Shown here: positions 18,209 through 28,323 of the stretch, one piece after another | Layout of the letters: each line of letters opens with the position of its first letter | Position numbering within the stretch: position 1 is the stretch's first letter | DNA from: Bryobacterales bacterium | GTDB lineage: Bacteria > Acidobacteriota > Terriglobia > Bryobacterales > Bryobacteraceae | DNA length: 35,682 nucleotides | Assembly (NCBI GenBank): GCA_020852755.1 | Contig: JADZAF010000244.1 | Coordinates: forward strand, 1 to 35,682 | Direction: 5' to 3' | Notes under the pieces: generated by a model | Databases searched by the model: none | Told to the model about the DNA's origin: nothing | Seen by the model: the letters and a program-made list of their open reading frames with translations, nothing else | Translations under genes and position numbers: made by a program

Positions 18209-19185
18209 GAAACGTGCTGCTGGCGCTGTGGATCGCGGCGCCGCTGGCCGCCCAGCAATGGGTGGTCTATCCGGGAGGCAAGGGTCCGGGCAAGGGCAAG
18301 CATATCGTGTTCGTGGTGGGCGACCAGGAGTACCGCTCGGAGGAGTCCATGCCGGCCCTGGCGCGCATCCTGGCAGAGCACCACGGCTTCCGGTGCACGG
18401 TGCTGCTGCCGGTGAACCCGCAAACCGGAGAGATCGACGCCATGATGTCGGACAACATCCCCGGATTGGAGCAATTGCGCACGGCCGGCCTGATGGTGAT
18501 CTTCACGCGCTTCCAGGAACTGCCGGACGAGCAGATGAAGCACATCATCGATTACACGAACTCGGGCAGGCCCATCGTGGGGTTCCGCACCGCCACCCAC
18601 GCATTCAATTATCAGAAGCGCAAGGACAGTCCCTACGCGAAATACGGGTGGCGCAGCAAGGATCCCGAGGGAGGCTGGGGCCGCCAGGTGCTGGGCGAGA
18701 CCTGGATCAATCACTACGGGGCGCACCAGAAGGAGAGCACGCGGGGGGTGATCGCCGGGGGGATGGAGAAGCATCCCATCCTGCGCGGGGTGAGGGACAT
18801 CTGGGGGCCTTCGGACGTCTACGGCCTGACCACGCTCCACGGCGACTGCCGGCCGCTGCTGCTGGGACAGGTGCTGGCCGGCATGCAGCCGGACTCGCCG
18901 CCCAACCCGGAGAAGAAGATGCTGCCGGTGGCGTGGACCAAGACCTACACGGGGGAATCCGGGAAGACGGCGCGGGTCTTCGCCACCACCATGGGTCACG
19001 GCGGGGACTTCAGGAACGAGGGCTTCCGGCGCCTGGCCGTCAACGCCTGCTACTGGGCGCTGGGGATGGAAAAGAAGATCCCGGCGAAGAGCAAGGTGGA
19101 TTTCGTGGGCGAGTACGACCCCAACGACATCGGCATGAAGCGGCACAAGACGGGGCTGAAGCCGGCCGATCTGCGGAAGCGCTGA
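18199..19185 (+). CDS. ThuA-domain secreted protein
   Basis: The 328-residue product begins with a signal peptide (LRNVLLALWIAAPLAAQ) and continues as the ThuA fold, a glutamine amidotransferase-like Rossmann domain: KHIVFVVGDQEYRSEESMP, then IPGLEQLRTAGLMVIFTR, GRPIVGFRTATHAF, VAWTKTYTGESGKTARVF and TTMGHGGDFRNEGFRRL (all short quotes). ThuA proteins are linked to trehalose or sugar use, with no firm activity. ATG 18199 is preferred over 18193 because AAAGGA lies six bases before it. It overlaps the upstream gene by 10 bases. Neighbours suggest extracellular sugar processing. Confidence 0.87.
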   Translation: MGLRNVLLALWIAAPLAAQQWVVYPGGKGPGKGKHIVFVVGDQEYRSEESMPALARILAEHHGFRCTVLLPVNPQTGEIDAMMSDNIPGLEQLRTAGLMVIFTRFQELPDEQMKHIIDYTNSGRPIVGFRTATHAFNYQKRKDSPYAKYGWRSKDPEGGWGRQVLGETWINHYGAHQKESTRGVIAGGMEKHPILRGVRDIWGPSDVYGLTTLHGDCRPLLLGQVLAGMQPDSPPNPEKKMLPVAWTKTYTGESGKTARVFATTMGHGGDFRNEGFRRLAVNACYWALGMEKKIPAKSKVDFVGEYDPNDIGMKRHKTGLKPADLRKR

Positions 19186-19203
19186 GCGCGGGCGGTTTCG
19201 CGT

Positions 19204-19209
19204 TACACT
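19204..19209 (+). promoter_or_regulatory. Candidate -10 element (TACACT) before the GH51 gene
   Basis: CGTTACACT at 19201-19209, nine bases before the ATG at 19219, repeats the nonamer at 9381-9389. A leader this short and the lack of a -35 make it weak. Confidence 0.2.
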
Positions 19210-19218
19210 GGCGGGGTT

Positions 19219-21213
19219 ATGCGCAACTTCCTGCTTGCGTTGACCCTGGCGCTGCCCTGCCTGGCGGCTGACGCGGCCATCGAGGTGGATGCCGCGCGGC
19301 CGGCCTCCTATAAGATTCCGCGCACCATTTACGGCACTTTTCTGGAGCCGATCGGCAACTCCATCTACGGGGGCCTGTGGGCCCAGGTGCTGGAGAACCC
19401 GAGCTTCGAGGAGAACCTGTGGAGCGCTGAATCCATCCGCCGGCGGCTGGAGAGAGAACCGGCCCTGGGGCGCGCGTCGCAGCTGGGCCTCCCGCTGCCC
19501 TGGGAACCGCTGGACTACGGGCAGGGATCGCGCTACGAGCCGCGCTGGAACGACGCGGCCAACGCCTTCCGGTCGCTGTACGTGATGGCCCTGCCCGGCA
19601 GGCAGAGCGGGGTGCGGCAGCAGGTTCATCTTCCGGTGCATCGCGTGCTGCGGTATACCGGCAGCCTGTACGTGAAGCACGCCGCCGGTCCCGCGCGGGT
19701 GGAGGTTTCGCTGCGCGGGCGCAACCAGGCGGAGAACGTTCTCGCGCGGGCGTCGATTGCGCTGGAGGGCGAGGGCTGGAAGCGCTACGAGTTCGCCCTG
19801 GAAGTGCCCCGGGACCGCTTGCGCCGCCTGGAGCCGGCCGATTTCGCGATCGCCGTGGCGGACGAGGCGCGGGTGTGGATCGACCAGGCGTTCCTGTTCC
19901 CGGCCGATCATGTCGACGGCATGGACCCCGATATGGTGCGGCTTTCGCGGGAGCTGCGCACGCCCCTGGTGCGCTTCGGTGGAAACTACACCTCCGGCTA
20001 CCACTGGCGCGATGGGATCGGGCCGGTGGACAAGCGCATCGGGATGCTGAACCAGGCCTGGGGGATGCCCGAGTACAACCACTTCGGCACGGACGAGTAC
20101 CTGCGCTTCTGCGAGCTGGTGAACGCCCAGCCGCAGATCTGCCTGAACCTGGGGAGCGGGACGCCGCAGGAGGCGGCCGGCTGGGTGCGCTACGTCAACG
20201 AGCGCTGGGGAGATAAGAAAGGCGGGCTGCTCTGGGAGCTGGGCAACGAGCTGTGGGGAACCTTCCAGATCGGCTACCCGACCCTGCAACGCGCCTCGGC
20301 CCGCACACGGGAGTTCGCGGAGGCCGTGCGGGCGGCGGACCCGCGCGTCCGGTTGATCGCCACGGGTCAGGATCCGGACCACTTTCGCGAATGGAACGCC
20401 GAACAGTTGAAGAACCCTCCCGGCCTGTTCCAGTTCCTGGCCACGCATTTCGTGGTGGGCAACGGAGCGGTGCGGAGGCGCGACCCGTCGCCCGATTTCG
20501 TGGCGCTCTCGGCCCTGGCGCTGCCGGTGGGCCTGGAGCGGCATCTGCGGGAGATGAAGGAGCAGATCGACTCGCACCCCGAGTGGCGCGGCCGGGTCGG
20601 GATCGCCTTCACGGAGTGGCTGTTCCACGGGCCGGACGAGCGGGTGCCGCGCTTCACCAACCAGGGCGGAGCGCTGTGCGCGGCCGGTTTCCTCAACACA
20701 CTGATGCGGGTGGCCGACTTCACTCCCATCTCGGATATGACGGGGCTGATCGAGTTCGGCGGCATCTGGAAGAAGCGCGGCCAGGTGTACGGCGTGCCGG
20801 CCTACTGGGCCTTCCGGATGTACTCGACCGCCGATGCGACGGTGCCCGTCGGGGTGCGCACCACGGTGGAGACCTACGACGTCGCGGAGGGCAACAACCG
20901 GATTCCGTCGATTCCCGGCGTGCCGTACCTGGATGTGGTGGCGGCCTTGAACGACGCGGGCGACCGCCTGACGCTGTTCTGCGTGAACCGCCACCTGCAC
21001 CGCGACCTGGCGAGCACCATCCGGATCGGCGGGTTCCGGCCTTCGGCCGAGGCCCGGGTGCAGACGCTGTCGGGCGCTTCCATTTACCAGCCGAACGACG
21101 AGCTGCGGCCGGAGGCGGTAATCCCGGTGCCCGGCGTGTTAAAGGTTCCGGGTGCGACGGTCGATTACCTGTTTCCGCGGGCCAGCGTGACCGTGATCGA
21201 ATTCAGGAAATAG
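19219..21213 (+). CDS. GH51-type alpha-L-arabinofuranosidase, secreted
   Basis: A 664-residue protein with signal peptide (LLALTLALPCLAAD). GH51 enzymes release arabinofuranosyl residues from arabinan and arabinoxylan by a retaining mechanism. The N-terminal YGTFLEPIGNSIYGGLWAQ (partly quoted) is the family's hallmark opening. VRFGGNYTSGYHW is the barrel strand with the substrate loop, LLWELGNELWG carries the acid/base Glu344, and GIAFTEWLF the nucleophile Glu466. The C-terminal region from about 560 is the beta-sandwich domain. Length fits the family. The stop and the recN ATG are one base apart. Substrate specificity beyond arabinofuranosyl is inferred from the family. Confidence 0.87.
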   Translation: MRNFLLALTLALPCLAADAAIEVDAARPASYKIPRTIYGTFLEPIGNSIYGGLWAQVLENPSFEENLWSAESIRRRLEREPALGRASQLGLPLPWEPLDYGQGSRYEPRWNDAANAFRSLYVMALPGRQSGVRQQVHLPVHRVLRYTGSLYVKHAAGPARVEVSLRGRNQAENVLARASIALEGEGWKRYEFALEVPRDRLRRLEPADFAIAVADEARVWIDQAFLFPADHVDGMDPDMVRLSRELRTPLVRFGGNYTSGYHWRDGIGPVDKRIGMLNQAWGMPEYNHFGTDEYLRFCELVNAQPQICLNLGSGTPQEAAGWVRYVNERWGDKKGGLLWELGNELWGTFQIGYPTLQRASARTREFAEAVRAADPRVRLIATGQDPDHFREWNAEQLKNPPGLFQFLATHFVVGNGAVRRRDPSPDFVALSALALPVGLERHLREMKEQIDSHPEWRGRVGIAFTEWLFHGPDERVPRFTNQGGALCAAGFLNTLMRVADFTPISDMTGLIEFGGIWKKRGQVYGVPAYWAFRMYSTADATVPVGVRTTVETYDVAEGNNRIPSIPGVPYLDVVAALNDAGDRLTLFCVNRHLHRDLASTIRIGGFRPSAEARVQTLSGASIYQPNDELRPEAVIPVPGVLKVPGATVDYLFPRASVTVIEFRK

Positions 21214-21214
21214 G

Positions 21215-22888
21215 ATGCTGCTGGAGCTGAGCATCGAGAACTATGCCGTGATCGACCGGCTGCGGGTGTGTTTTCACCCCGGCTTGAACCTGCTGACCGG
21301 CGAGACGGGCAGCGGCAAGTCGATCGTGGTGGATGCCCTCGCGCTGCTGCTGGGGGGGCGCGCCTCGGCGGACATGATCCGGTCCGGCCAGGAGCGCGCC
21401 CGCATCTCGGGGCGGTTCACGGTGCCGGCGGAGCGGGTCGCGTCCCTGGAAGCGGCGGGGCTGGTGCCGGAGGACGGGGAACTGCTGATCGAGCGCGAGA
21501 TTCTGGCGGGAGGCAAGTCGCGGGCCTACGTGGGGAGCCGGCCGGTGGCCGCGGCGCTGCTGCGCGATCTGGCGCCCTACCTGGGCGACATACACGGCCA
21601 GCACGACCAGCAACTGCTGTTTTCGCCCGACGCGCAACTGGCCATGCTGGACGCATTCGGCCGCCACGAGGCGCTGTTGGGCGAGGTGGCGAGCCTGTAC
21701 CGGAGCTGGCGGGAGATCGGCACGGAACTCGAGGAACTGGAGCGCACCGAGCAGGAGAAACTGCGCCTGCTGGATCTGTGGACCTTCCAGCGCAAGGAGA
21801 TCGAGCAGGCGGCGCCGAGGGCGGGCGAGGAAGAGCAGTTGGAGAACGAGCGCCGCATTCTGCTCAACCTGAGCCGGCTGCAGGAAGGCGCCGGGACGGC
21901 CTACGCGGCGCTGTACGATTCACCCGAGTCCGCCCACGCGCTGCTGCGGACGGCGGTGAAGCGCCTGGAGGAGATGGCGCGCATCGACCGGACGCTGGGG
22001 GAAGCGGCGGAAATGCTGCGTCCGGCGGAACTGGCCGTGCAGGAGGCTTCGTACCTGCTGCGGGATTATCTTTCGCGGCTGGAGGCCAATCCGGGACGGC
22101 TGGAGGAGATCGAGTCGCGGCTGGCGGCGCTGGACAAGCTGAAGCGCAAGTACGGGAATTCGGTGGAGCTGGTGCTGGCGTTCCTGGAAGACGTGCGGGG
22201 CAAGATTGCCGGCCTGGAACATGCCGGGGAACGCATGGAAGAACTGCGCAGGCAGCGGGCGGCGCTGGCGGCGGCTTTCGAGGCGGCCGCCGGGCGCCTG
22301 AGCGCCGGCCGGAAGGAAGCCGCGCAGCATCTGCGGAAACAGGTGGAGAAAGAACTGGCCTCGCTGGCCATGGAGCGGACCGTGTTTCAGGTGGAGATCC
22401 GGCCTCAGGCCTGGACCGCGAGCGGGGCGGACGGCGTGCGGTTTCTGGTATCTCCGAACGTGGGCGAGGAACCGAGGCCGCTAGAGCGGGTGGCTTCCGG
22501 GGGCGAGATCTCGCGAATCGCGCTGGCGTTGAAGACGTGCGTGGCGGCCCCGCGCGGCGGAACGGCCCGCACGCTGGTCTTCGACGAAGTGGATGCAGGC
22601 GTGGGCGGCAGCGCGGCCGAGGGCGTGGGTCGCAGGTTGAAGCAGCTGGCGGGCGCGAACCAGGTGCTGTGCGTTACCCACCTGCCGCAGATCGCGAGTT
22701 TCGCGGACCATCATTACCGCGTGGAGAAGCGCGAAGTGGAGGGGCGGACGGCCGCCGGCATCACCGAACTGGCGGCGGCCCAGCGGGTGCAGGAGATCGG
22801 GCGGATGCTGTCGGGGCAGAAGCTGACCGCGGAGGCTCTGAAGAACGCCGAGCAACTGCTCAAGATGGCCCGCGGCGCACGCTCTTAG
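21215..22888 (+). CDS. recN: DNA repair ATPase RecN
   Basis: RecN is an SMC-like ATPase that acts on double-strand breaks together with RecA. The 557-residue product has LLELSIENYAVIDRL at the start, Walker A GETGSGKS at about 30-37, a long charged coiled coil in the middle, LERVASGGEISRIALALK as ABC signature and LVFDEVDAGVGG as Walker B, then VTHLPQIASFADHHY for the D/H-loop. All motifs and the length are typical. It begins one base after the GH51 stop, an odd partner for a repair gene; it may have its own promoter within GH51, but none is evident. A strong hairpin follows the stop. Confidence 0.96.
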   Translation: MLLELSIENYAVIDRLRVCFHPGLNLLTGETGSGKSIVVDALALLLGGRASADMIRSGQERARISGRFTVPAERVASLEAAGLVPEDGELLIEREILAGGKSRAYVGSRPVAAALLRDLAPYLGDIHGQHDQQLLFSPDAQLAMLDAFGRHEALLGEVASLYRSWREIGTELEELERTEQEKLRLLDLWTFQRKEIEQAAPRAGEEEQLENERRILLNLSRLQEGAGTAYAALYDSPESAHALLRTAVKRLEEMARIDRTLGEAAEMLRPAELAVQEASYLLRDYLSRLEANPGRLEEIESRLAALDKLKRKYGNSVELVLAFLEDVRGKIAGLEHAGERMEELRRQRAALAAAFEAAAGRLSAGRKEAAQHLRKQVEKELASLAMERTVFQVEIRPQAWTASGADGVRFLVSPNVGEEPRPLERVASGGEISRIALALKTCVAAPRGGTARTLVFDEVDAGVGGSAAEGVGRRLKQLAGANQVLCVTHLPQIASFADHHYRVEKREVEGRTAAGITELAAAQRVQEIGRMLSGQKLTAEALKNAEQLLKMARGARS

Positions 22889-22944
22889 CCGGACGAGCCA
22901 GACCTCCCATGCGCGGCCGGAAAGGTTCGAGCGCCGGCGGGTCA

Positions 22945-22975
22945 GGGCGAGGCCAGGCGCGTGGCCGCCTCGCCC
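22945..22975. terminator. Hairpin downstream of recN
   Basis: GGGCGAGGC (22945-22953) pairs perfectly with GCCTCGCCC (22967-22975) over nine bases with a 13-base loop. No T-run follows. It lies between recN and the convergent gene at 23089. A second, smaller GCCGGC pair occurs farther right. Confidence 0.5.
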
Positions 22976-23088
22976 GGCCCGTGCCGATTCCGCCGCAGGC
23001 ACAAGACAGGCATCTGCGCGGCGCCGGCCCAACGCCGGCTACCCGCGCCGCTCCGATGGTCGCATTGAGCTGCGAGCCAGAGCCCGAA

Positions 23089-23511
23089 TCAGATTTCCTG
23101 GCCCATCAGCGTGACGCTGATCGTGTCCAGCGGCTGCGAGCCCGTGTTCCGGACGATCACGTCATACAGCAGCGGCGCGATCACCGGCACGCTCATCACG
23201 AACCCGGTCGCGCCGTAGTCCAACGGCGCCGCCCAGGAAAACTCGCGCTCCGAAACGGTCTCTTCAAACCACACCGTGCTGTCTGCCAGCAGCGCCCCGC
23301 AATGGAGCCCCGCCATCGGCGTCCCGAACAGGATCCGGACCGAAAGCCCGGCCACCGGCTTCGCGTCCCGGCCGATGTGGATGTGCAGCCGGTCGTATTT
23401 CTTTACATCCAGGTTGGGAAGTGCCCGCTGCTCTCCGCCGGCGGGAATGGTGATGTTTTGCAGCAACACCTTTGTGAGTGTCCGCGTTTCCATCGCAGTG
23501 ATAGGTGTCAT
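23089..23511 (-). CDS. Hypothetical beta-rich protein
   Basis: A 140-residue protein with no signal peptide. It alternates short strands and turns (LHIHIGRDAKPVAGLSVRIL, VWFEETVSEREFSWAAPLDY, LYDVIVRNTGSQPLDTISVT) like a single beta-sandwich domain. I recognise no family. The chosen start at 23511 has AAAGGGA two bases upstream, a tight but purine-rich site; the next in-frame ATG (23493) has none. It is convergent with recN and is followed upstream by decayed sequence. Confidence 0.55.
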   Translation of the reverse strand: MTPITAMETRTLTKVLLQNITIPAGGEQRALPNLDVKKYDRLHIHIGRDAKPVAGLSVRILFGTPMAGLHCGALLADSTVWFEETVSEREFSWAAPLDYGATGFVMSVPVIAPLLYDVIVRNTGSQPLDTISVTLMGQEI

Positions 23512-23649
23512 ATTCCCTTTCCGGTCCCTTCGGCGCCCTCCAAAGCCTCCTCATTGTGACGCCGCTCTGGGGCCTCGTCAAGCGAATTTCGAAGGTCTTT
23601 AACGCGGATTCGGCCGAAATTACGGGCACAATTGCTCCGGAATCGCCTG

Positions 23650-23790
23650 TCATTCCGCGATCCGAATCGGCTTGCCGAGGTGGTGGTCGACGCCTGCTGC
23701 CAGGCACTCCCCGCGGTCGTCCGGGCGCGCGTTGGCCTTCAGTGCCGCGATCCGCGGCTGCCGGGCCGGCGGCGACCGCGCGCCGGGCCG
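23650..23790 (-). pseudogene. Remnant of a response-regulator receiver domain
   Basis: In one minus-strand frame, ending at a TGA at 23650-23652, the sequence reads [20 protein letters not shown] and then [15 protein letters not shown]. This is the back half of a receiver (REC) domain: the strand-4 ALTANA-like segment, the conserved CLxAGMDD loop and the Lys of the KPI motif. Upstream the frame becomes unlike a REC domain, and the Asp-bearing strand is not found. It looks like the tail of a hybrid histidine kinase or response regulator left by decay. No longer open frame covers it. Confidence 0.65.
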
Positions 23791-23874
23791 AAGTCCGGCG
23801 CCGGTAGGGAACCCCTTCCGGATGGCGGGCGCAGCCGGCCTGGCCGCGAGCGCCGGCGAGAGCTCCGGTATGGG

Positions 23875-24130
23875 TTAGCGCCGCGGCGCCTGACGGTTCA
23901 GGTCCGCGAAGTCCACCACGTAGCGCCCCAACGATCCCCGTGCCGCTTGCCGGCATATCGCCCGGGCCATCTGTTCATCGCGCCGGGCCTGCGATCCCCG
24001 CTGCAACTGCCAGAGCGCGCCGGCACAGCTCGGGAGCGCGGAGCCGTATAGAGGGTGGTCCGCACCGAAAGCCCCAGCGGCAACCTCTCTGGCCCGGCAT
24101 TGTCGGAGGGCTCGACATCCGCAGGTGGCG
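23875..24130 (-). pseudogene. Remnant of a TPR-repeat protein
   Basis: The minus frame ending at 23875 reads FGADHPLYGSALPSCAGALWQ, here quoted in part as GADHPLYGSALPSCA, and ends ARRDEQMARAICRQ and YVVDFADL. This is the C-terminal part of kinesin-light-chain-like TPR repeats, which are frequent in Solibacter-type genomes (GPDHPLVG..L..A..L). Upstream homology is lost in other frames. It seems to be a decayed gene end rather than a functional protein. Confidence 0.5.
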
Positions 24131-24268
24131 CGCCTGGGCGCGGAGGCCTTGGGTCGCGCGGCGGCGGAAATGGCGGCAGGAGTGCCGCCCCGGCACCCTG
24201 AGGCGCGCGCCACGGGAGACCGGCCCGGCTTTGCGACGCCCACCGATCCTCAGGGGGGCCGGCAGGCG

Positions 24269-25555
24269 CTACCCCGCTTCTTCGGCGGCCTGCCGCATCC
24301 AGTCCAACGCCCGGAGGATGGCGGGAATGTCTTCGAAGCCGTAGGAAAGGCGGAGCTGGCGGCGGCCGCGCTCCACCAGGTCGCCGGCCGGGTGGACGCA
24401 GTACTCGCCCGGCACATAGATCACCCGCGGGTGCCCGGCGCGGGTCAGATGCCGGAAGAAGGGCGAGGCGGCGTGGGTTTCCGTCCGGCGAAAGGTGAGG
24501 TAGAAGTAGAAGCCCGCGCCTCCGCCGCGGCACTCCTCGAGGTAGGGGCCCAGATACCTGTCGATTCCCTCGCGCACGGCCAGCGCCTTTTCACGGTAAC
24601 CGGCGTTCACGGCGCGCAGCTGCTCTTCCACGCAATGGTCGAGCAGCCAGGCCGCCATCTCCTGGGTGAACAGCGACGCGCTGAAGCCCGTGTCGCTGGT
24701 CTTCTGCACCATGGCATTCACGAGCGCACCGTGCGGCCCAAGCAGGTAGCCGATGCGCAGCGAGGGCGCCAGCACCTTGGAAAGCGTTCCGATCTCGTAG
24801 ACGATGCCCATCTCGTCCTCGGGCAGAACGGAGAGCGGGCGCTCCAGGGCGGGATCGTGCACGAGCAGCTCGTAGGCCAGGTCGAAGAAGACGGGGACGC
24901 GGCGGCCGATCCGGCGCGAGACCCCGGCGGCCACCCGCGCCACTTCGCGCCGGCGCGCATTCGAGAGCACGGTACACGAGGGATTGTTGACCGTCACCAC
25001 ATAGAAAAACGAGATCTCGCGGATTCGATCGCCGAGCGCCTCGAGCCTGGAAGCCAGCGCGTTCAGCGCCGGCCCTTCGCCGTCCTCCGGGACGGCCAGC
25101 ACCTCCATGCCCTTGCGCTCCAGTGTGTCGCGGTAGACGTAATATGTCGGGTCGGAAGCGACCACGATGCCCGGCGGCATGATCTCGGCCAGCGCGTCGA
25201 GCAGGCTGGTGGCGCCGCAGGCTCCGACGATCAGGCGGTTGCGCTTGAGCGTAGCTTCATCCAGGCCGCCCGCGCCGGAGCGCAGAAGGAAGCGGCGGAT
25301 CGCGCCGGTCAGGTTGGCCGAGCCTTCCGGGCCGCCGTAGTTGAAGGCCTGGCGGTAGGCGCAGGGATCGGCCGCCACCGCGCCCAGCGCTTCCACCATG
25401 CGGGGAACCGGGATGGTGCGCTCGTTGACGTAGCCCACCCCCAGGTTGATGTCCACGCCGTCGCGGAAATCATCCGCGAAGGCCGCCATCATGCGGTTGA
25501 CCGGCGAAGGCTGCGCGGACTTCTGGCCGTAGCTCGAGAGCCGGACTTCCTCCAT
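24269..25555 (-). CDS. Class I/II PLP-dependent aminotransferase
   Basis: A fold-type I aminotransferase of 428 residues. The PLP lysine sits in GTLSKVLAPSLRIGYLLGP (Lys of SK), with VTVNNPSCTVLS as the Asn loop, FFDLAYELL as the Asp region and LRLSYGF as the C-terminal Arg motif. The style is that of MocR-like or 2-aminoadipate/aromatic aminotransferases, not the fold-IV branched-chain IlvE. It starts six bases after cimA and is last in the ilv operon, so it may transaminate branched-chain 2-oxo acids; this is inferred from context alone. No Shine-Dalgarno is visible, consistent with coupling to cimA translation. Confidence 0.82.
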   Translation of the reverse strand: MEEVRLSSYGQKSAQPSPVNRMMAAFADDFRDGVDINLGVGYVNERTIPVPRMVEALGAVAADPCAYRQAFNYGGPEGSANLTGAIRRFLLRSGAGGLDEATLKRNRLIVGACGATSLLDALAEIMPPGIVVASDPTYYVYRDTLERKGMEVLAVPEDGEGPALNALASRLEALGDRIREISFFYVVTVNNPSCTVLSNARRREVARVAAGVSRRIGRRVPVFFDLAYELLVHDPALERPLSVLPEDEMGIVYEIGTLSKVLAPSLRIGYLLGPHGALVNAMVQKTSDTGFSASLFTQEMAAWLLDHCVEEQLRAVNAGYREKALAVREGIDRYLGPYLEECRGGGAGFYFYLTFRRTETHAASPFFRHLTRAGHPRVIYVPGEYCVHPAGDLVERGRRQLRLSYGFEDIPAILRALDWMRQAAEEAG

Positions 25556-25561
25556 GGCGCG

Positions 25562-27175
<1,614 letters not shown>

Positions 27176-27193
27176 AAATTTTCAAATCCTGGA

Positions 27194-27225
27194 GGGCCGC
27201 CCGCGCCTGCCCGGGCGGGCGGCCC
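27194..27225 (-). other. Intercistronic GC hairpin between ilvC and cimA
   Basis: GGGCCGCCCG (27194-27203) pairs perfectly with CGGGCGGCCC (27216-27225), loop 12 bases. There is no T-run. It lies right after ilvC; it may protect the upstream mRNA from 3' exonucleases or lower cimA transcription, both inferred. Confidence 0.5.
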
Positions 27226-27234
27226 CGCCGTTGC

Positions 27235-28278
27235 TTACTTCTTGGCGGCCTGCGCCTGGTCTTCCTCGGGAACGCCGGCTTCCTTGCTCTTCTTCAGGAA
27301 GGGCATCATGGCCCGCAGCTCGCGGCCCACTTCTTCGATCGGCTGGTGGCGCGACGCTTCGCGCATGGCCAGGAAGTTCTTGCGTCCGGTCTTGTTCTCC
27401 TGGATCCATTCCCTGGCGAAGGTGCCGTCCTGAACTTCCTTCAGCATGCGGCGCATTTCGGCCCGCGTCTCCTGGTTGACGATGCGCGGACCGCGCGTGT
27501 AGTCGCCGTATTCGGCGGTGTCGGAAACCGAGTAGCGCATGTAGCTCAAGCCGCCTTCCTGGATCAGGTCAACGATCAGCTTGAGCTCGTGCAGGCACTC
27601 GAAATAGGCGATCTCCGGCGCGTAGCCGGCTTCCACCAGGGTTTCAAAACCGGCCCGGATCAGCTCGGTGGCGCCGCCGCAGAGCACGGCCTGCTCGCCG
27701 AACAGATCGCTCTCGGTTTCTTCCTTGAAGGTGGTCTCGATCACGCCGGCTTTCAGCGAGCCCAGGGCCAGCGCGTAGGCCAGGGCCTGCTGGAGCGCGC
27801 GGCCGGAGGGATTCTGCTGCACGGCGACCAGTGCCGGGACGCCCACGCCGTCGCGGAACAGCTCGCGCACGCGGTGGCCGGGCGCCTTGGGCGCGATCAT
27901 GGAAACATCCACGTGCGGCGGGGGAACGATCTCGCCGAAGTGGATATTGAAGCCGTGCGCGAACATCAGGGTCTTGCCGGGCGTCATGTGGGGAGCGATG
28001 TCCTTCTGGTAGACGCCGGGCTGGTGGTGGTCGGCGACGAGCATCATGACCACGTCGCCCTTGGCGGCGGCTTCCGAAGCCGTCATCACGGCCAGGCCGG
28101 CGGCCTTGGCCTTGGCCCAGCTCTCGGTGTCCGGCAGCTCGGCCACAATCACGTCGATACCGGAATCGCGCAGGTTCAGGGAGTGCGCGTGGCCCTGGCT
28201 GCCATAGCCCAGGATGGCCACGGTCTTGCCTTTCAAGTCGTTAAGGTTTGCGTCTTTTTCGTAGTAGCGTTTAGCCAT
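27235..28278 (-). CDS. ilvC: Ketol-acid reductoisomerase
   Basis: IlvC converts acetolactate and acetohydroxybutyrate to dihydroxy acids using a reduced nicotinamide cofactor and Mg2+. The 347-residue class I protein has the Rossmann [17 protein letters not shown] (24-40), [20 protein letters not shown] and the knotted C-terminal domain with [22 protein letters not shown] (quoted in part as [14 protein letters not shown]) and [11 protein letters not shown]. The loop after strand 2 reads [15 protein letters not shown], with Glu47 and Asp50 where NADPH enzymes normally have Arg and Ser; this points to NADH use. GGAGA precedes the ATG at 28278. Third gene of the operon. Confidence 0.97.
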   Translation of the reverse strand: MAKRYYEKDANLNDLKGKTVAILGYGSQGHAHSLNLRDSGIDVIVAELPDTESWAKAKAAGLAVMTASEAAAKGDVVMMLVADHHQPGVYQKDIAPHMTPGKTLMFAHGFNIHFGEIVPPPHVDVSMIAPKAPGHRVRELFRDGVGVPALVAVQQNPSGRALQQALAYALALGSLKAGVIETTFKEETESDLFGEQAVLCGGATELIRAGFETLVEAGYAPEIAYFECLHELKLIVDLIQEGGLSYMRYSVSDTAEYGDYTRGPRIVNQETRAEMRRMLKEVQDGTFAREWIQENKTGRKNFLAMREASRHQPIEEVGRELRAMMPFLKKSKEAGVPEEDQAQAAKK

Positions 28279-28323
28279 GATCTCTCCGTTTCTTGTTGGG
28301 GCGCGGGCTGCCGTACGCCGCCT

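Larger units (their letters stand above)
23512..24268. other. Intergenic region of decayed genes
   Basis: About 750 bases with no intact gene on either strand. It holds the receiver-domain remnant and the TPR remnant described separately. The right end runs into the 3' end of the aminotransferase operon; no hairpin with a T-run is visible there. Confidence 0.6.

Noticed and set aside
18172..21000. Open minus-strand frame of about 940 codons opposite ThuA and GH51
   Set aside because: Composition is Arg/His/Pro-rich shadow; the plus strand has full ThuA and GH51 motifs.
23021..23037. GCCGGC-CCAAC-GCCGGC hairpin as recN terminator
   Set aside because: Only six pairs of a self-complementary hexamer that is common in GC-rich DNA, and the hairpin at 22945-22975 is stronger and nearer.
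21268..23559. Second plus-strand frame overlapping recN and continuing to 23559
   Set aside because: RecN motifs are all in the other frame; this one is a Gly/Arg-rich shadow without start site or domain.
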